Notes: generated from the letters alone by a model not told the origin. A DNA stretch of 64,000 nt from Gillisella vitis (GCF_021559775.1 NZ_CP056048.1:806001-870000), one strand, 5' to 3'; counted from the stretch's first letter, positions 40,271 to 49,808 are shown. Made by a program: numbers and translations.

Positions 40271-41122
40271 TCAGGCCAAGCGGGGCATCCACCACTTTGG
40301 CGTCGCGGCTTCTCGCTCCAGGTAAGCGTTCAGCATCGTCTCATCGGTCTTGCCGTTGGTGGTATATTCGGCTGCATGGATACCGCCGCTCACATAGAGA
40401 AGGTCAAGGCCGAAGCTGAGCGCGCCCCTCACATCGGTTGGCATACCGTCGCCGATGGCGATGATGCGGCTGCGGTCAATCTCAGTGCCACGTATTTCCT
40501 GCGCTTTCGCCAAAGCTGCTTCATAAATCGGGCTGTGCGGCTTACCGGCATAGCGGGTTTCACCGCCCATTTCAGCGTATATCGCTGCCAGAGCGCCGGC
40601 GCAGGGGACGAGCTTGTGACCACGTTCCACGATCAGGTCGGGGTTGGCGACGATCATCGGAAGTCCACGCTGGTTCAAGCCTTCAAGCATCCCGCGATAG
40701 TCTTCCGGCTGCTCCTCTTCGTCATTGAACAATCCGGTGCAAATAATGGCGTCGGCCTCGTCTGCCGGAACCAGTTCGACATCGAGCCCCTCAAACAACG
40801 ACAGATCCTGGCTCTGGCCGATCAGAAAAGCGCGTCGCGGGGCTTTTTCAATCAGTTTTCGCGTCACATCACCGGAAGAGACGATAGCGTCATAGGCCGT
40901 TTCTGGGACGCCAATTTGATCCAACATTACCTTCACACGGTCAGATGGCCGTGAAGCATTGGTAATCAGCACGACGGAAACGCCATCGGCCCGGGCTTGC
41001 GACAGGGCCTCTCCTGCCGCCGGGAAGGCATCGATACCATTATGCAAAACGCCCCAGACATCCGAGAGGATGACATTGTAACCCTGGGTGATTTCATTGA
41101 GCGTATCGATAGGTTTTGCCAT
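40271..41122 (-). CDS. HAD phosphatase, TIGR01459 type
   Basis: A 283-residue HAD enzyme of the NagD-like (C2 cap) group. Motif I is VILSDVWGVLHNG, in which the second motif-I aspartate is replaced by glycine-valine context as typical for this subgroup; motif II is VVLITNASRPSDRV, the lysine lies in AGKPHSPIYEAAL, and motif IV in IIAIGDGMPTDVRGAL. ATG at 41122 (MAKPIDTL) is favoured over frame-open upstream codons by similarity. It is followed by ribF 12 bp later, suggesting a role linked to flavin nucleotides or other phosphoester recycling; the substrate is unknown. Confidence 0.85.
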   Translation of the reverse strand: MAKPIDTLNEITQGYNVILSDVWGVLHNGIDAFPAAGEALSQARADGVSVVLITNASRPSDRVKVMLDQIGVPETAYDAIVSSGDVTRKLIEKAPRRAFLIGQSQDLSLFEGLDVELVPADEADAIICTGLFNDEEEQPEDYRGMLEGLNQRGLPMIVANPDLIVERGHKLVPCAGALAAIYAEMGGETRYAGKPHSPIYEAALAKAQEIRGTEIDRSRIIAIGDGMPTDVRGALSFGLDLLYVSGGIHAAEYTTNGKTDETMLNAYLEREAATPKWWMPRLA

Positions 41123-41228
41123 GGAATCCGTTGCCTGCTGAAAGAACTGGCCTGACATGGCAAAGCTGCGCCGCAATTGCAAGAGATTTGCCGGAACATC
41201 AGGGTTTTCAGCTCCGTTCCGACGCTGA

Positions 41229-42578
41229 TCACACGGCGTCAAGGTTCCACAGCAATCCAGCCACAGCAGCCAGACCCAGCACAATTACCATGCTGATCTT
41301 CAACCGCATCAGCAGAAGCGCCGAGGCTGCAAACAGAAACAGCGACGGGATATCGAGCGAAGCAAGATGCGGCCACCAAAGGCCCGGAGCCCGCTCGCCC
41401 GGCCATAAGGCGCTCAACGGAATTCGATCCACTTTCGCAAACAGCACATGCAACCCGAACCAGACGGCGAGATTGCCGATCACCCCGACCACGGCAGCGG
41501 TAATGGCCGAAAGCGCTCCATCCGCCAACCTATTGCCGCGCAAACGCTCGATCAACGGCGCACCGGCGAAGATGAACACGAAGCTTGGCACAAAGGTCGC
41601 CCAGGCCGTCAGCAATGCCCCGGCCATGCCTGAGATCAACGGCATTACACTATCGGCATCACGAAACGCCGCCAGGAAACCGACGAAGGAGAGGACCAGA
41701 ACTAGGGGTCCCGGTGTGGTTTCGGCCAGCGCCAGCCCATCGACCATCTCGCCGGGGCGCAGCCATTGATAATGTTCCACTGCCACCTGCGCCACATAGG
41801 CCAGCACCGCATAGGCCCCACCGAAGGTGACCAGCGCCATGCGGGCGAAAAACAGGAAAATCTCGGTGAGCCTCCCGCCGCCGTCAAACAGCGCCAGCAC
41901 GGCCAGCGGCGCCAGCCAGAGGCCAATCCAACCCAGAAACGATAGGGCGATATGCCTCCAGTTTAGCGGTAGTTCTCCTATGGCAGGCTGTGGTTTCGAG
42001 ACGGGCTGCCCAGAGGCGCGGATCAGCCCGGCCAGAGCCGCCAGCAGGACGACAACAGGAAAAGGCAAGGCCAGACAAAACAGTGCCAGAAAGGCGAAGG
42101 CGGCGACAAGCCAGTGAAAGCTAGATTTCAGCGCTCGCCCGCCGATGCGGAGCAGCGCTTGCAGGACAATTGCCAGCACCGCAGCCTTTAACCCGAAAAA
42201 CAGGCCCGCAACCCAGGCAATATCGTGATAGACGGCATAGGCCGCCGAAAGCCCGATCATCACAGCAAGACCTGGCAGCACAAACAGCAGACCGGCAATC
42301 AGCCCGCCCCGAATACCGGCATTCAGCCAGCCGATATAGGTCGCCAGTTGCTGGGCCTCTGGCCCAGGCAACAGCATGCAATAATTCAACGCATGCATAA
42401 AACGCGCTTCGGAGAGCCATCGTTTTTCATCAACGACAATCCTATGCATCAAGGCGATCTGGGCAGCGGGGCCCCCGAATCCAAGAAGACCGATAGACCA
42501 GAATGCCGCGCAGAGCGCACGAAGCGGCACAACCGGAACATGGTCTTGCCTTTTTGCCATGTCAGAGCGTTCCGTCAT
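41229..42578 (-). CDS. chrA: Chromate efflux transporter ChrA
   Basis: Inner-membrane CHR-family anion transporter exporting chromate. The roughly 450-residue protein has two homologous halves with about 12 hydrophobic spans: the first starts with FWSIGLLGFGGPAAQIALM and includes LPGPEAQQLATYIGWL, the second repeats ARMALVTFGGAYAVLAYV and ETTPGPLVLVLSFVGFLAA. Several in-frame starts exist (42620, 42578, 42560) and none has a convincing ribosome site. It is upstream of the HAD/ribF pair on the same strand and divergent from groES. Confidence 0.9.
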   Translation of the reverse strand: MTERSDMAKRQDHVPVVPLRALCAAFWSIGLLGFGGPAAQIALMHRIVVDEKRWLSEARFMHALNYCMLLPGPEAQQLATYIGWLNAGIRGGLIAGLLFVLPGLAVMIGLSAAYAVYHDIAWVAGLFFGLKAAVLAIVLQALLRIGGRALKSSFHWLVAAFAFLALFCLALPFPVVVLLAALAGLIRASGQPVSKPQPAIGELPLNWRHIALSFLGWIGLWLAPLAVLALFDGGGRLTEIFLFFARMALVTFGGAYAVLAYVAQVAVEHYQWLRPGEMVDGLALAETTPGPLVLVLSFVGFLAAFRDADSVMPLISGMAGALLTAWATFVPSFVFIFAGAPLIERLRGNRLADGALSAITAAVVGVIGNLAVWFGLHVLFAKVDRIPLSALWPGERAPGLWWPHLASLDIPSLFLFAASALLLMRLKISMVIVLGLAAVAGLLWNLDAV

Positions 42579-42621
42579 GCGCGCGTCGTCCCATTCAGGC
42601 ATATATTTTTTGAGCGGCATC

Positions 42622-42651
42622 CTTGACTCAGTCTGGAACCGTCCTTATCTC
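42622..42651 (+). promoter_or_regulatory. Heat-shock-type promoter of groESL
   Basis: CTTGACT is followed at about 17 bp by CCTTATCTC, matching the alphaproteobacterial RpoH pattern (CTTG, spacing, CCTAT-type) and acceptable as a sigma-70 promoter. It stands directly ahead of the CIRCE operator and groES. Confidence 0.65.
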
Positions 42652-42658
42652 AGGCTCG

Positions 42659-42685
42659 CTAGCACTCGAACTGACTGAGTGCTAA
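42659..42685 (+). promoter_or_regulatory. CIRCE operator (HrcA site)
   Basis: CTAGCACTC, nine bases, GAGTGCTAA: the CIRCE inverted repeat TTAGCACTC-N9-GAGTGCTAA with one mismatch at the first T. It lies between the promoter and the groES ribosome site, so HrcA is expected to repress groESL. Confidence 0.93.
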
Positions 42686-42743
42686 CAATATCCATGCGGG
42701 GCCGTTTCGGCCCGCGAATGTCATTTGATCGAGGGATTAGACA

Positions 42744-43040
42744 ATGGCAAGCACCAATTTCCGCCCACTGCACGACCGCGTAGTTGTTAAGCGCGTTGAG
42801 TCTGAAGAAAAGACCAAGGGCGGCATTATCATTCCTGACACCGCCAAGGAAAAGCCAGCTGAAGGCGAAATCATCGCTGTTGGCCCAGGCACACGCGACG
42901 ACAAGGGCGCTCTGGTTGCTCTGGACGTCAAGGTTGGCGACCGCGTTCTGTTCGGCAAGTGGTCTGGCACCGAAGTCAAGCTCGACGGCGTTGACCTGCT
43001 GATCATGAAGGAAGCCGACATCATGGGCGTTATCGGCTGA
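42744..43040 (+). CDS. groES: Co-chaperonin GroES
   Basis: The 98-residue lid of the GroEL folding chamber. Sequence landmarks: FRPLHDRVVVKRVESEEKTK, the mobile loop KGGIIIPDTAKEKP, and VGDRVLFGKWSGTEVKLDG. AGGG lies nine bases ahead of the ATG. Codon use differs from neighbours (many GCT, GTT, AAG), as expected for very highly expressed genes. It is controlled by the CIRCE element and RpoH-type promoter upstream and followed by groEL after 68 bp. Confidence 0.98.
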   Translation: MASTNFRPLHDRVVVKRVESEEKTKGGIIIPDTAKEKPAEGEIIAVGPGTRDDKGALVALDVKVGDRVLFGKWSGTEVKLDGVDLLIMKEADIMGVIG

Positions 43041-43108
43041 TTTTAGCCGAATACCCCTTCTTCCTTTTAACCAATTCACCAATGGGTTAGATACCCGGGA
43101 GTTTGAAA

Positions 43109-44752
43109 ATGGCTGCTAAAGAAATCAAGTTTGGCCGCACTGCGCGCGAAAAGATGCTGCACGGCGTTGATATCCTTGCTGACGCTGTCAAGGTAACACT
43201 CGGCCCTAAGGGTCGTAACGTTATCATCGACAAGTCGTTCGGTGCTCCACGCATCACCAAGGACGGCGTATCTGTTGCCAAGGAAATCGAACTGGAAGAC
43301 AAGTTCGAAAACATGGGCGCACAGATGGTTCGCGAAGTTGCTTCGAAGACCAACGACATCGCAGGCGACGGCACCACCACTGCTACCGTTCTGGCCCAGG
43401 CTATCGTGCGCGAAGGCAACAAGGCTGTTGCTGCCGGCATGAACCCAATGGACCTGAAGCGCGGCATCGATCTGGCTGTTGCTGAAGTTGTGAAGGACCT
43501 TCAGGCTAAGGCCAAGAAGATCTCCACCTCTGAAGAAGTTGCTCAGGTTGGTACGATCTCTGCAAACGGCGACACGCAGGTCGGTAAAGACATTGCTGAA
43601 GCCATGCAGAAGGTTGGCAACGAAGGTGTTATCACCGTCGAAGAAGCCAAGACCGCTGAAACCGAACTTGAAGTCGTTGAAGGCATGCAGTTCGACCGCG
43701 GTTACCTGTCGCCTTACTTCGTCACCAACCCTGAAAAGATGGTTGCTGACCTGGAAGACGCCTACGTTCTGCTGCACGAAAAGAAGCTCTCCAACTTGCA
43801 GGCTATGCTGCCAGTTCTGGAAGCTGTTGTGCAGACCGGCAAGCCACTCGTCATCATCGCTGAAGACGTTGAAGGCGAAGCTCTTGCAACGCTGGTTGTC
43901 AACAAGCTGCGTGGCGGCCTGAAGATTGCTGCTGTCAAGGCTCCTGGCTTCGGCGATCGCCGCAAGGCCATGCTGGAAGACATTGCTATCCTCACCGGTG
44001 GTACTGTTATTTCCGAAGACCTCGGCATCAAGCTCGAAACTGTCACCCTCGACATGCTCGGCCGCGCCAAGAAGATTTCCATCACCAAGGAAAACACCAC
44101 CATCGTTGATGGCGCTGGTCAGAAGTCCGACATCGAAGGCCGCGTTGCCCAGATCAAGGCTCAGATCGAAGAAACGTCTTCCGATTACGACCGCGAAAAG
44201 CTTCAGGAACGTCTGGCCAAGCTCGCTGGCGGCGTTGCCGTTATCCGCGTTGGCGGCTCGACCGAAATCGAAGTTAAGGAACGCAAGGACCGCATCGACG
44301 ACGCTCTGAACGCAACACGCGCTGCTGTTCAGGAAGGCATCGTTCCCGGCGGCGGTACAGCTCTGCTGCGCTCCTCCACCAAGATCACCGTTAAGGGTGT
44401 AAACGACGACCAGGAAGCTGGCATCAACATCGTTCGCCGCGCTTTGCAGTCTCTGGTTCGCCAGATTGCAACAAACGCAGGCGACGAAGCTTCCATCATC
44501 GTTGGCAAGATCCTCGACAAGGACAACGACAACTACGGCTACAATGCCCAGACCGGCGAGTTTGGTGACATGATTGCCATGGGTATCGTTGACCCGGTTA
44601 AGGTTGTTCGCACGGCCCTGCAGAACGCGGCTTCAGTTGCTTCGCTGCTGATCACCACGGAAGCCATGATTGCTGAACTGCCGAAGAAGGATTCGGCTGG
44701 CGGCGGCATGCCTGACATGGGCGGCATGGGCGGCATGGGTGGTATGATGTAA
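43109..44752 (+). CDS. groEL: Chaperonin GroEL
   Basis: The 547-residue chaperonin subunit. It has MAAKEIKFGRTAREKM, the ATP-site VTLGPKGRNVIID and DGTTTATVLAQAI, GYLSPYFVTNPEK in the apical domain, and the Gly-Met-rich tail ending GGMGGMGGMM. The frame is open from 43103 but ATG at 43109 gives the conserved start and follows a GGGAG at the right distance. Codon bias is strongly that of highly expressed genes. Rhizobia commonly have several groEL copies; this one is the CIRCE-controlled copy. Confidence 0.98.
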   Translation: MAAKEIKFGRTAREKMLHGVDILADAVKVTLGPKGRNVIIDKSFGAPRITKDGVSVAKEIELEDKFENMGAQMVREVASKTNDIAGDGTTTATVLAQAIVREGNKAVAAGMNPMDLKRGIDLAVAEVVKDLQAKAKKISTSEEVAQVGTISANGDTQVGKDIAEAMQKVGNEGVITVEEAKTAETELEVVEGMQFDRGYLSPYFVTNPEKMVADLEDAYVLLHEKKLSNLQAMLPVLEAVVQTGKPLVIIAEDVEGEALATLVVNKLRGGLKIAAVKAPGFGDRRKAMLEDIAILTGGTVISEDLGIKLETVTLDMLGRAKKISITKENTTIVDGAGQKSDIEGRVAQIKAQIEETSSDYDREKLQERLAKLAGGVAVIRVGGSTEIEVKERKDRIDDALNATRAAVQEGIVPGGGTALLRSSTKITVKGVNDDQEAGINIVRRALQSLVRQIATNAGDEASIIVGKILDKDNDNYGYNAQTGEFGDMIAMGIVDPVKVVRTALQNAASVASLLITTEAMIAELPKKDSAGGGMPDMGGMGGMGGMM

Positions 44753-44771
44753 TAAGGCGAAAGCCTTATTA
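44750..44771 (+). repeat. GNRA-loop hairpin at the groEL stop
   Basis: TAATAAGGC, GAAA loop, GCCTTATTA: a perfect 9-bp stem that contains the groEL stop codon. It probably protects the 3' end of the mRNA; the true terminator is 34 bp further on. Confidence 0.7.
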
Positions 44772-44804
44772 CTCGACATCTTGATAGAGTTCAGACTCTC
44801 TGAA

Positions 44805-44829
44805 GGGCGGCTTTAAAGCCGCCCTTTTG
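44805..44829 (+). terminator. Intrinsic terminator of groESL
   Basis: GGGCGGC-tttaaa-GCCGCCC followed by TTTTGCTG, about 53 bp after the groEL stop. Confidence 0.93.
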
Positions 44830-45338
44830 CTGTTTAAAAGGACCCTGTGCCCCGCATTTGCGCCAAAAATTTCCAGTGATTGTTGCTCAGCCTGTCATTG
44901 GATGCGCAAGCAATCCAGATGCGATTTGAAGGCCTCGTCAACTGAAGCCAAGATTAGCTCTCCCGTCGTTTCGACTAGGGATACTGTCAACGTTATTGGA
45001 TTTATTATTCCTCTTCGTCGTTCCCATAAAATAGAAAATCCGTTTCATTCAAAATAACGTTTAAATTTAACTTTTTTTTATCAATTTTCCTGAGTATATG
45101 AATTACATTCATTATTTATAACGCATCCCACGCTGAAGATCGCGGCAATGTTTTGAATGTGCGGCATGGCTGCACGGAAAAACGCGAGCTTCAGGAGAGA
45201 AGAATAAGCGTGAGAGCCGTGAAAGTTTGACGTGGCCGTTCGTTCTTGGTTGCAAAAACGCATCCTGCTTTTGCGGCATTACTCTCTAAAAGAAGTCCAG
45301 ATCGAGATTTGGATCATGCCGGTTGAACAATACGTCTG
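44830..45338. other. Gene-free, partly AT-rich gap after groEL
   Basis: Around 45040-45120 the DNA is AT-rich with poly-T runs. A frame at 44827-45057 lacks a ribosome site and gene-like composition. No RNA gene was identified. It borders an orphan low-GC gene, so it may be part of a small acquired block. Confidence 0.4.
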
Positions 45339-45755
45339 ATGGGGAATGTCTTGTTTAAAATTGCAGGATTGATGCAAACGGTAGACACCGAAGAAATTGC
45401 CGGTAACAACGGCATCGGCAGTTGGACCTTGCCTTACGGCCTTATCGAGCAATGGTCGGGCGACCTTAACAATGGCGTGGTCAAAATTGGCGCAAAAACC
45501 GCTACATTTCATGGATTGAGCAGCCAGGAATGTGGCCTTCTGACGATCACGCGCTGCTATGACTATAAGGATAGGATGTCTATTCTCGAAATATTCGAAA
45601 AGGCAGCCAGCACAGTGTCCTCTTTTTACTATTCCACCGTAATCGTCAAAAGCCTTTCGACCAAACAACCGGTCTTTTGCATGGGAAAGTCCTGTGCGCT
45701 CGGCAGCCATAATGGCTCGATTGCTGGCGTGTTCATTTTCCCGACTGTGTCCTGA
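45339..45755 (+). CDS. Orphan hypothetical protein, perhaps pilin-domain-like
   Basis: A 138-residue frame starting MGNVLFKIAGLMQTVDTEEI. The stretch GSWTLPYGLIEQWSGDLNNG, then TFHGLSSQECGLLTITRCY and, further on, FCMGKSCALGSHNGSIAGVF shows alternating strands, two cysteine pairs and a glycine/asparagine-rich end, faintly recalling the C-terminal domain of PilS/TcpA-type type IV prepilins. The prepilin N-terminal helix and leader are absent, so if it is such a domain the gene is a fragment. No ribosome site is clear. Lower GC than flanks and isolated position between groEL and a repeat suggest acquired DNA. Treat as hypothetical. Confidence 0.4.
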   Translation: MGNVLFKIAGLMQTVDTEEIAGNNGIGSWTLPYGLIEQWSGDLNNGVVKIGAKTATFHGLSSQECGLLTITRCYDYKDRMSILEIFEKAASTVSSFYYSTVIVKSLSTKQPVFCMGKSCALGSHNGSIAGVFIFPTVS

Positions 45756-45769
45756 AGCAGGGTTGTAAT

Positions 45770-45850
45770 ATCAAGGGTCATTGAAAATGGCAGTTGGTAT
45801 TGCCTTTGCGAATATCTCAAGTGTCTGAGGTATTTGAGACATCTAATTCG
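45770..45850 (+). repeat. Family-2 repeat, copy 3
   Basis: GGTCATTGAAAATGGCAGTT, then GCGAATATCTCAAGTGTCTG and AGGTATTTGAGACATCTAAT follow copy 2 (37455-37535) almost base for base. The first hairpin is degenerate, the second keeps ATATCTCAAG and TTTGAGA arms. Confidence 0.65.
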
Positions 45851-46055
45851 TTTAATTCTAATATTCCTAATCGTTATCGACGCTTGTCGTGTCAGTGTGG
45901 CGCGGGCGAATGTAGGTCGCGTGTGGCCTGAATGCGCACCCTACCCGAACGGGTGGGGTTGGGTCTTGCAATCCTACTCTTCTGGCAGGCTGGTCGCGCC
46001 TGAGTTGTGAGCCTAAACTCTCTTTCATGAGTTTCAGTAGGGAGACGTTAGTGGT
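45851..46055. other. Leader region of hyuB
   Basis: Probably contains the promoter of the hyuB-hyuA-ABC operon. ACCCTACCCG-aac-GGGTGGGGT around 45941-45963 can form an imperfect hairpin that might be an operator or terminator. AGGGAG lies ahead of the hyuB start. Confidence 0.35.
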
Positions 46056-47747
46056 ATGATGGCGGGCAGGCACCCATTCGATCCGGTGACCCAGGAAATC
46101 ATCGAGGGCAAGTTGATTGCCACCGTCGATGAAATGGGCATCGTTATGGCCCGCACCAGCATGAGCCCGGTGATCTACGAAGTGCTGGATTTTGCCTGCG
46201 GTGTTTTGACAGCAAAGGGTGAGTTGATCGCCCAGATGAACGGCATCACCCTGTTTACCGGTACGTTCGGCCGTCAGGTCAAATCGCTGATCGACCGTTT
46301 CGGGGCGGATATGGCCGATGGCGATATTCTGCTGACCAACGATCCCTATGCCGGGGGAACGCATGCTTGCGATTTCGCGATCGTCAAGCCGATTTTCGTC
46401 GATGACGTGCTGCTCGCCTTTGCCATTAATGTCGCTCATTATCTCGATGTTGGCGGATCGGTTCCGGGCAGTCTTTCGCCGGCTGCAACCTCGGTTTATC
46501 AGGAAGGTCTGCGGTTGCCGGGCGTCAAAATCGTTCGCAACGACATGCTTTCCTCTGACATTCTGCACATCATCTCGGAAAATGTCCGCATGCCCGAGAT
46601 CGCGCTTGGCGATTTGACGGCACAGATCGCCACAGTGCGGGTTGCGGCCCGGCGCATGAAAGAATTCACTGCCAAATACGGCGCTCCCACCTTGATCGCC
46701 GCATTCGACCATATCCTCAATGTCAGCGAACGGCAGAGCCGTCAGGCAATTGCCGCACTTCCCGACGGCATTTACCGGGCCAGCGACATTATCGATGGCG
46801 ATGGCGTCACAGTCGATCCGATTGCCGTGCAAGTGGCGGTGACCATTGCTGGCGATCAAATCACCGCTGATTTCACCGGTTGTCCTCCCGCCGTGGCGGG
46901 ACCGATCAATTGCTCACGAGGCGCGCTGGAATCGGCAGTCAGGACGATCCTGAAGGCGCTTGTGGCACCGCAGTCGCCATCAAACGAGGGCTGGTTCCGG
47001 CCTTTGACTGTGATCGCGCCATCAGGAACGGTGTTTACCGCCGAAAAACCCTCGCCGACCGGATGGTATTACGAGGGCTCGGTCCATGCTTCGGAACTGG
47101 TCTGGAAGGCGCTGGCGGCGCTGGTGCCGGAGCGGTTTTCCGCCGGTTCCTATTCCAGCCTTTGTGTCGCCTATATCTCAGGAAATGACCGTAGTGGCCG
47201 ACCGTTCATTCACATCGAGCCGCAGCATGGCGGCTGGGGTGCGAGTATCAACAGGGACGGCGCCAATGCGCTGATTTCGCTGACGGATGGCGATACCTAC
47301 AATTATTCCGTCGAAGTGATCGAAGCGCGTTTTCCTTTGCTGGTGCGGCGGTATGGCCTGAATATCGAAGGTGGCGTCGGGGCTGGGCGGATGCGCGGCG
47401 GTTTCGGGATCATCAGGGAATATGAGATCCTCGGCGACAAGGCGTCTGCCTATTGCAGCTTTGGCCGCACCCGCACCCTGCCATGGGGCATGGACGGCGG
47501 CCATGATGGTACGGCCAATAGCCTTCAGGTTCTGGCCGCATCGGGCGAAAACGCCTGCTATGGCCGCTCTGCCGATATTGCGCTGAGGACGGGCGATGTC
47601 GTGCGCATCGTCACCGGTGGCGGTGGTGGATGGGGCGATCCCGGCGATCGCGATCCGGCTTTGATTGAAACAGATTTGAAGAATGGTTTTGTCAGCGCGG
47701 AGGCAGCGACCAGCCTCTATGGTTACCGTGGGAGGATTGAAGAATGA
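46056..47747 (+). CDS. hyuB: Hydantoinase B/oxoprolinase beta-type subunit
   Basis: A 563-residue subunit of the ATP-dependent hydantoinase/oxoprolinase/acetone-carboxylase superfamily. N-terminal landmarks are FDPVTQEIIEGKLIATVDEM and MARTSMSPVIYEVLDFACGV; DILLTNDPYAGGTHACD provides the conserved aspartate/histidine region, and the end has GDVVRIVTGGGGGWGDPGDR. It works with HyuA, encoded next with an ATGA overlap. Probable chemistry is ATP-driven opening of a five-membered lactam or hydantoin ring; the exact substrate (5-oxoproline, N-methylhydantoin or other) cannot be assigned. The following ABC transporter genes suggest an imported substrate. Confidence 0.88.
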   Translation: MMAGRHPFDPVTQEIIEGKLIATVDEMGIVMARTSMSPVIYEVLDFACGVLTAKGELIAQMNGITLFTGTFGRQVKSLIDRFGADMADGDILLTNDPYAGGTHACDFAIVKPIFVDDVLLAFAINVAHYLDVGGSVPGSLSPAATSVYQEGLRLPGVKIVRNDMLSSDILHIISENVRMPEIALGDLTAQIATVRVAARRMKEFTAKYGAPTLIAAFDHILNVSERQSRQAIAALPDGIYRASDIIDGDGVTVDPIAVQVAVTIAGDQITADFTGCPPAVAGPINCSRGALESAVRTILKALVAPQSPSNEGWFRPLTVIAPSGTVFTAEKPSPTGWYYEGSVHASELVWKALAALVPERFSAGSYSSLCVAYISGNDRSGRPFIHIEPQHGGWGASINRDGANALISLTDGDTYNYSVEVIEARFPLLVRRYGLNIEGGVGAGRMRGGFGIIREYEILGDKASAYCSFGRTRTLPWGMDGGHDGTANSLQVLAASGENACYGRSADIALRTGDVVRIVTGGGGGWGDPGDRDPALIETDLKNGFVSAEAATSLYGYRGRIEE

Positions 47748-49807
47748 TCCGATTGGCAACAGATGTAGGTGGAACCTTTACCGATCTCGTCGGCTATGAT
47801 GAGGGCAGCGGCGAGATTTTTACCGCGAAAAGCCTGACGACGTCAGATAACCAGTCCGGCGGCGTGCTCGATGCGATCGATGTCAGCGAGCGCAAGGATG
47901 GCTTGCGGGTCCGCGACATCACCTTCTTTGCCCATGGCGGCACCACGGTGATAAACGCGATTACCGAGCGCAAGGGGGCAAAGACCGCACTTATCACCAC
48001 CTCCGGGTTCCGAGATGTGCTGGAAATCGGTCGTGGCAATCGGCCGGACCTTTACAATCTGCATTTCCATAGTCCCGAACCTTTCGTGCCTCGTCATCTT
48101 CGCTTCGAGGTGCGTGAGCGGGTCGATGCGTCCGGCAAGGTGCTCCTGCCAATCGAATTGAACGATTTGCGCGAAATCATCCGCGTTTGCACACTCGAAG
48201 ATGTGGATGCGGTCGCCATCCTGTTTCTGCACAGCTATGCCAATCCCGAGCATGAGAAGGTCTGCGCCGATATTCTGGCCGATGCCCTGCCATTTGCCTC
48301 GATCTGCGCCAGTCACGAGGTTTCTCGGCAATGGCGGGAATATGAGCGCACCAATACGACCGTGCTGAATGCCTATGTTCAGCCGGCCATCCAGCAATAT
48401 TTCGAAATGATGGAATTCGCGCTCGCCCGGCGCAATCTGACGTGTCCTTACTATGCCATGCAATCCAATGGTGGCATTTCCTCCTTCGATCAGGCTGTGC
48501 AACAGCCGCTGACGCTGGTGGAATCTGGTCCGGCGGGCGGGGTTGCCGGGGCGGCACGCATCGGGGTGGAGCTTGGCGAGAGCGAAATCCTGTCGCTGGA
48601 TGTCGGCGGTACGACAGCAAAATGCTCGCTGATCCATGATGGGCGTCCGACGCTGAATACCGAATACCGGTTGGAACACACCCGCATCCAGCCTGGCTAT
48701 CCCGTGCAGGTGCCGGTCGTTGATATCGTCGAAATCGGTTCAGGCGGTGGCTCTATCGCCTGGATCGATGCGCGCGGCAGCTTGCGCGTTGGCCCCGAAA
48801 GCGCCGGTTCGGCCCCTGGACCTGCCTGTTACGGGCGCGGCGGCACAAAGCCGACGCTAACAGATGCATTGCTGACGCTCGGCATTTTTGATCCCGCTAC
48901 CTTTGCCGATGGCACGCTGCATCTGGACAAGGAGAAGGCGGCAAGCGCCATTGCAACCGTGGCCGGGCCAATGAATATGTCGATTGAGGATGCTGCGGGT
49001 GCGATCATGGACATTGCCCATGCCAGCATGATCAATGCCCTGAAACTGGTGACGGTTCAGCGCGGCCATGATCCACGTGATGCCAGTCTGGTGATCAGTG
49101 GCGGCGCCGGTCCGGCGCTGGCCAGCCATCTCGGGCGCGAATTGCGTGTGAAGGCGACGGTCGTGCCGCCGCATCCCGGGATTTTTTCCGCCTGGGGCAT
49201 GCTGGCAGCCGAACCCCGTGCCGACTTCCGCGAAACCTGGTTTCACCTGTTGGCCGACCAGGCACTGGAGGAGGCCGCTACCCGGTTCACATTGCTGGAG
49301 CGGCAAGCCATCGCCTATTTTTCGGCGGGCGCTGAGGCGCAGGTGGCATTCAATCACCAGATTGAAGCGCGCTATAAAGGTCAGGAACATGGTGTTTTTG
49401 CGCGGTTCGAGGCGGGCGACACCATTGAAACTTTCAGCCAAAGGTTTCATGATGTTCATGAACGCGCCTATGCTTTCCGCCTGCCCGCAGCCGAGATTGA
49501 ACTGACGACGCTGCATCTCGAAGCCGTTTTGAAAGGGCAGGTCATTTCCCTGCCAAAACTGAAAAGGCAAGACATGACGATTGACGCGGCCAGGGTCGGC
49601 GAAAGGAAGGTTTATTTCGGTGGATCCATGGGTTGGCAGACCTGTGCCGTTTACGAGCGGGCCCGGCTTCCTGTCGGTCAGCCTGTATTCGGCCCACTGC
49701 TGATCGAAGAGGCGACGGCGACGACACTTGTGCTTGAGGGCCAGTCAGCCAGCCTGACCGAAACTGGTATTCTTGTCATTCACGAAACGGACATGCAGGC
49801 CGCATAG
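47744..49807 (+). CDS. hyuA: Hydantoinase A/oxoprolinase alpha-type subunit
   Basis: The 687-residue ATP-binding partner of HyuB. It opens with RLATDVGGTFTDLVGYDEG, the phosphate-binding DxGGTxTD of the ASKHA fold, repeats it in LSLDVGGTTAKCSLI, and has AHGGTTVINAITERKGAKTA and VESGPAGGVAGAARIG. Length is standard. The start overlaps the hyuB stop by four bases. Its last bases abut the ABC ATPase gene (2-bp gap), so the five genes hyuB-hyuA-ABC form one operon. Confidence 0.9.
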   Translation: MIRLATDVGGTFTDLVGYDEGSGEIFTAKSLTTSDNQSGGVLDAIDVSERKDGLRVRDITFFAHGGTTVINAITERKGAKTALITTSGFRDVLEIGRGNRPDLYNLHFHSPEPFVPRHLRFEVRERVDASGKVLLPIELNDLREIIRVCTLEDVDAVAILFLHSYANPEHEKVCADILADALPFASICASHEVSRQWREYERTNTTVLNAYVQPAIQQYFEMMEFALARRNLTCPYYAMQSNGGISSFDQAVQQPLTLVESGPAGGVAGAARIGVELGESEILSLDVGGTTAKCSLIHDGRPTLNTEYRLEHTRIQPGYPVQVPVVDIVEIGSGGGSIAWIDARGSLRVGPESAGSAPGPACYGRGGTKPTLTDALLTLGIFDPATFADGTLHLDKEKAASAIATVAGPMNMSIEDAAGAIMDIAHASMINALKLVTVQRGHDPRDASLVISGGAGPALASHLGRELRVKATVVPPHPGIFSAWGMLAAEPRADFRETWFHLLADQALEEAATRFTLLERQAIAYFSAGAEAQVAFNHQIEARYKGQEHGVFARFEAGDTIETFSQRFHDVHERAYAFRLPAAEIELTTLHLEAVLKGQVISLPKLKRQDMTIDAARVGERKVYFGGSMGWQTCAVYERARLPVGQPVFGPLLIEEATATTLVLEGQSASLTETGILVIHETDMQAA

Positions 49808-49808
49808 G

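Noticed and set aside
44827..45057. 76-residue frame after the groEL terminator
   Set aside because: It starts inside the terminator T-run and lacks a ribosome site and plausible sequence.
45279..45710. 143-residue minus-strand frame opposite the orphan gene
   Set aside because: Its product has a less ordered composition than the plus-strand frame; neither is strong, so only the plus-strand one was listed, at low confidence.
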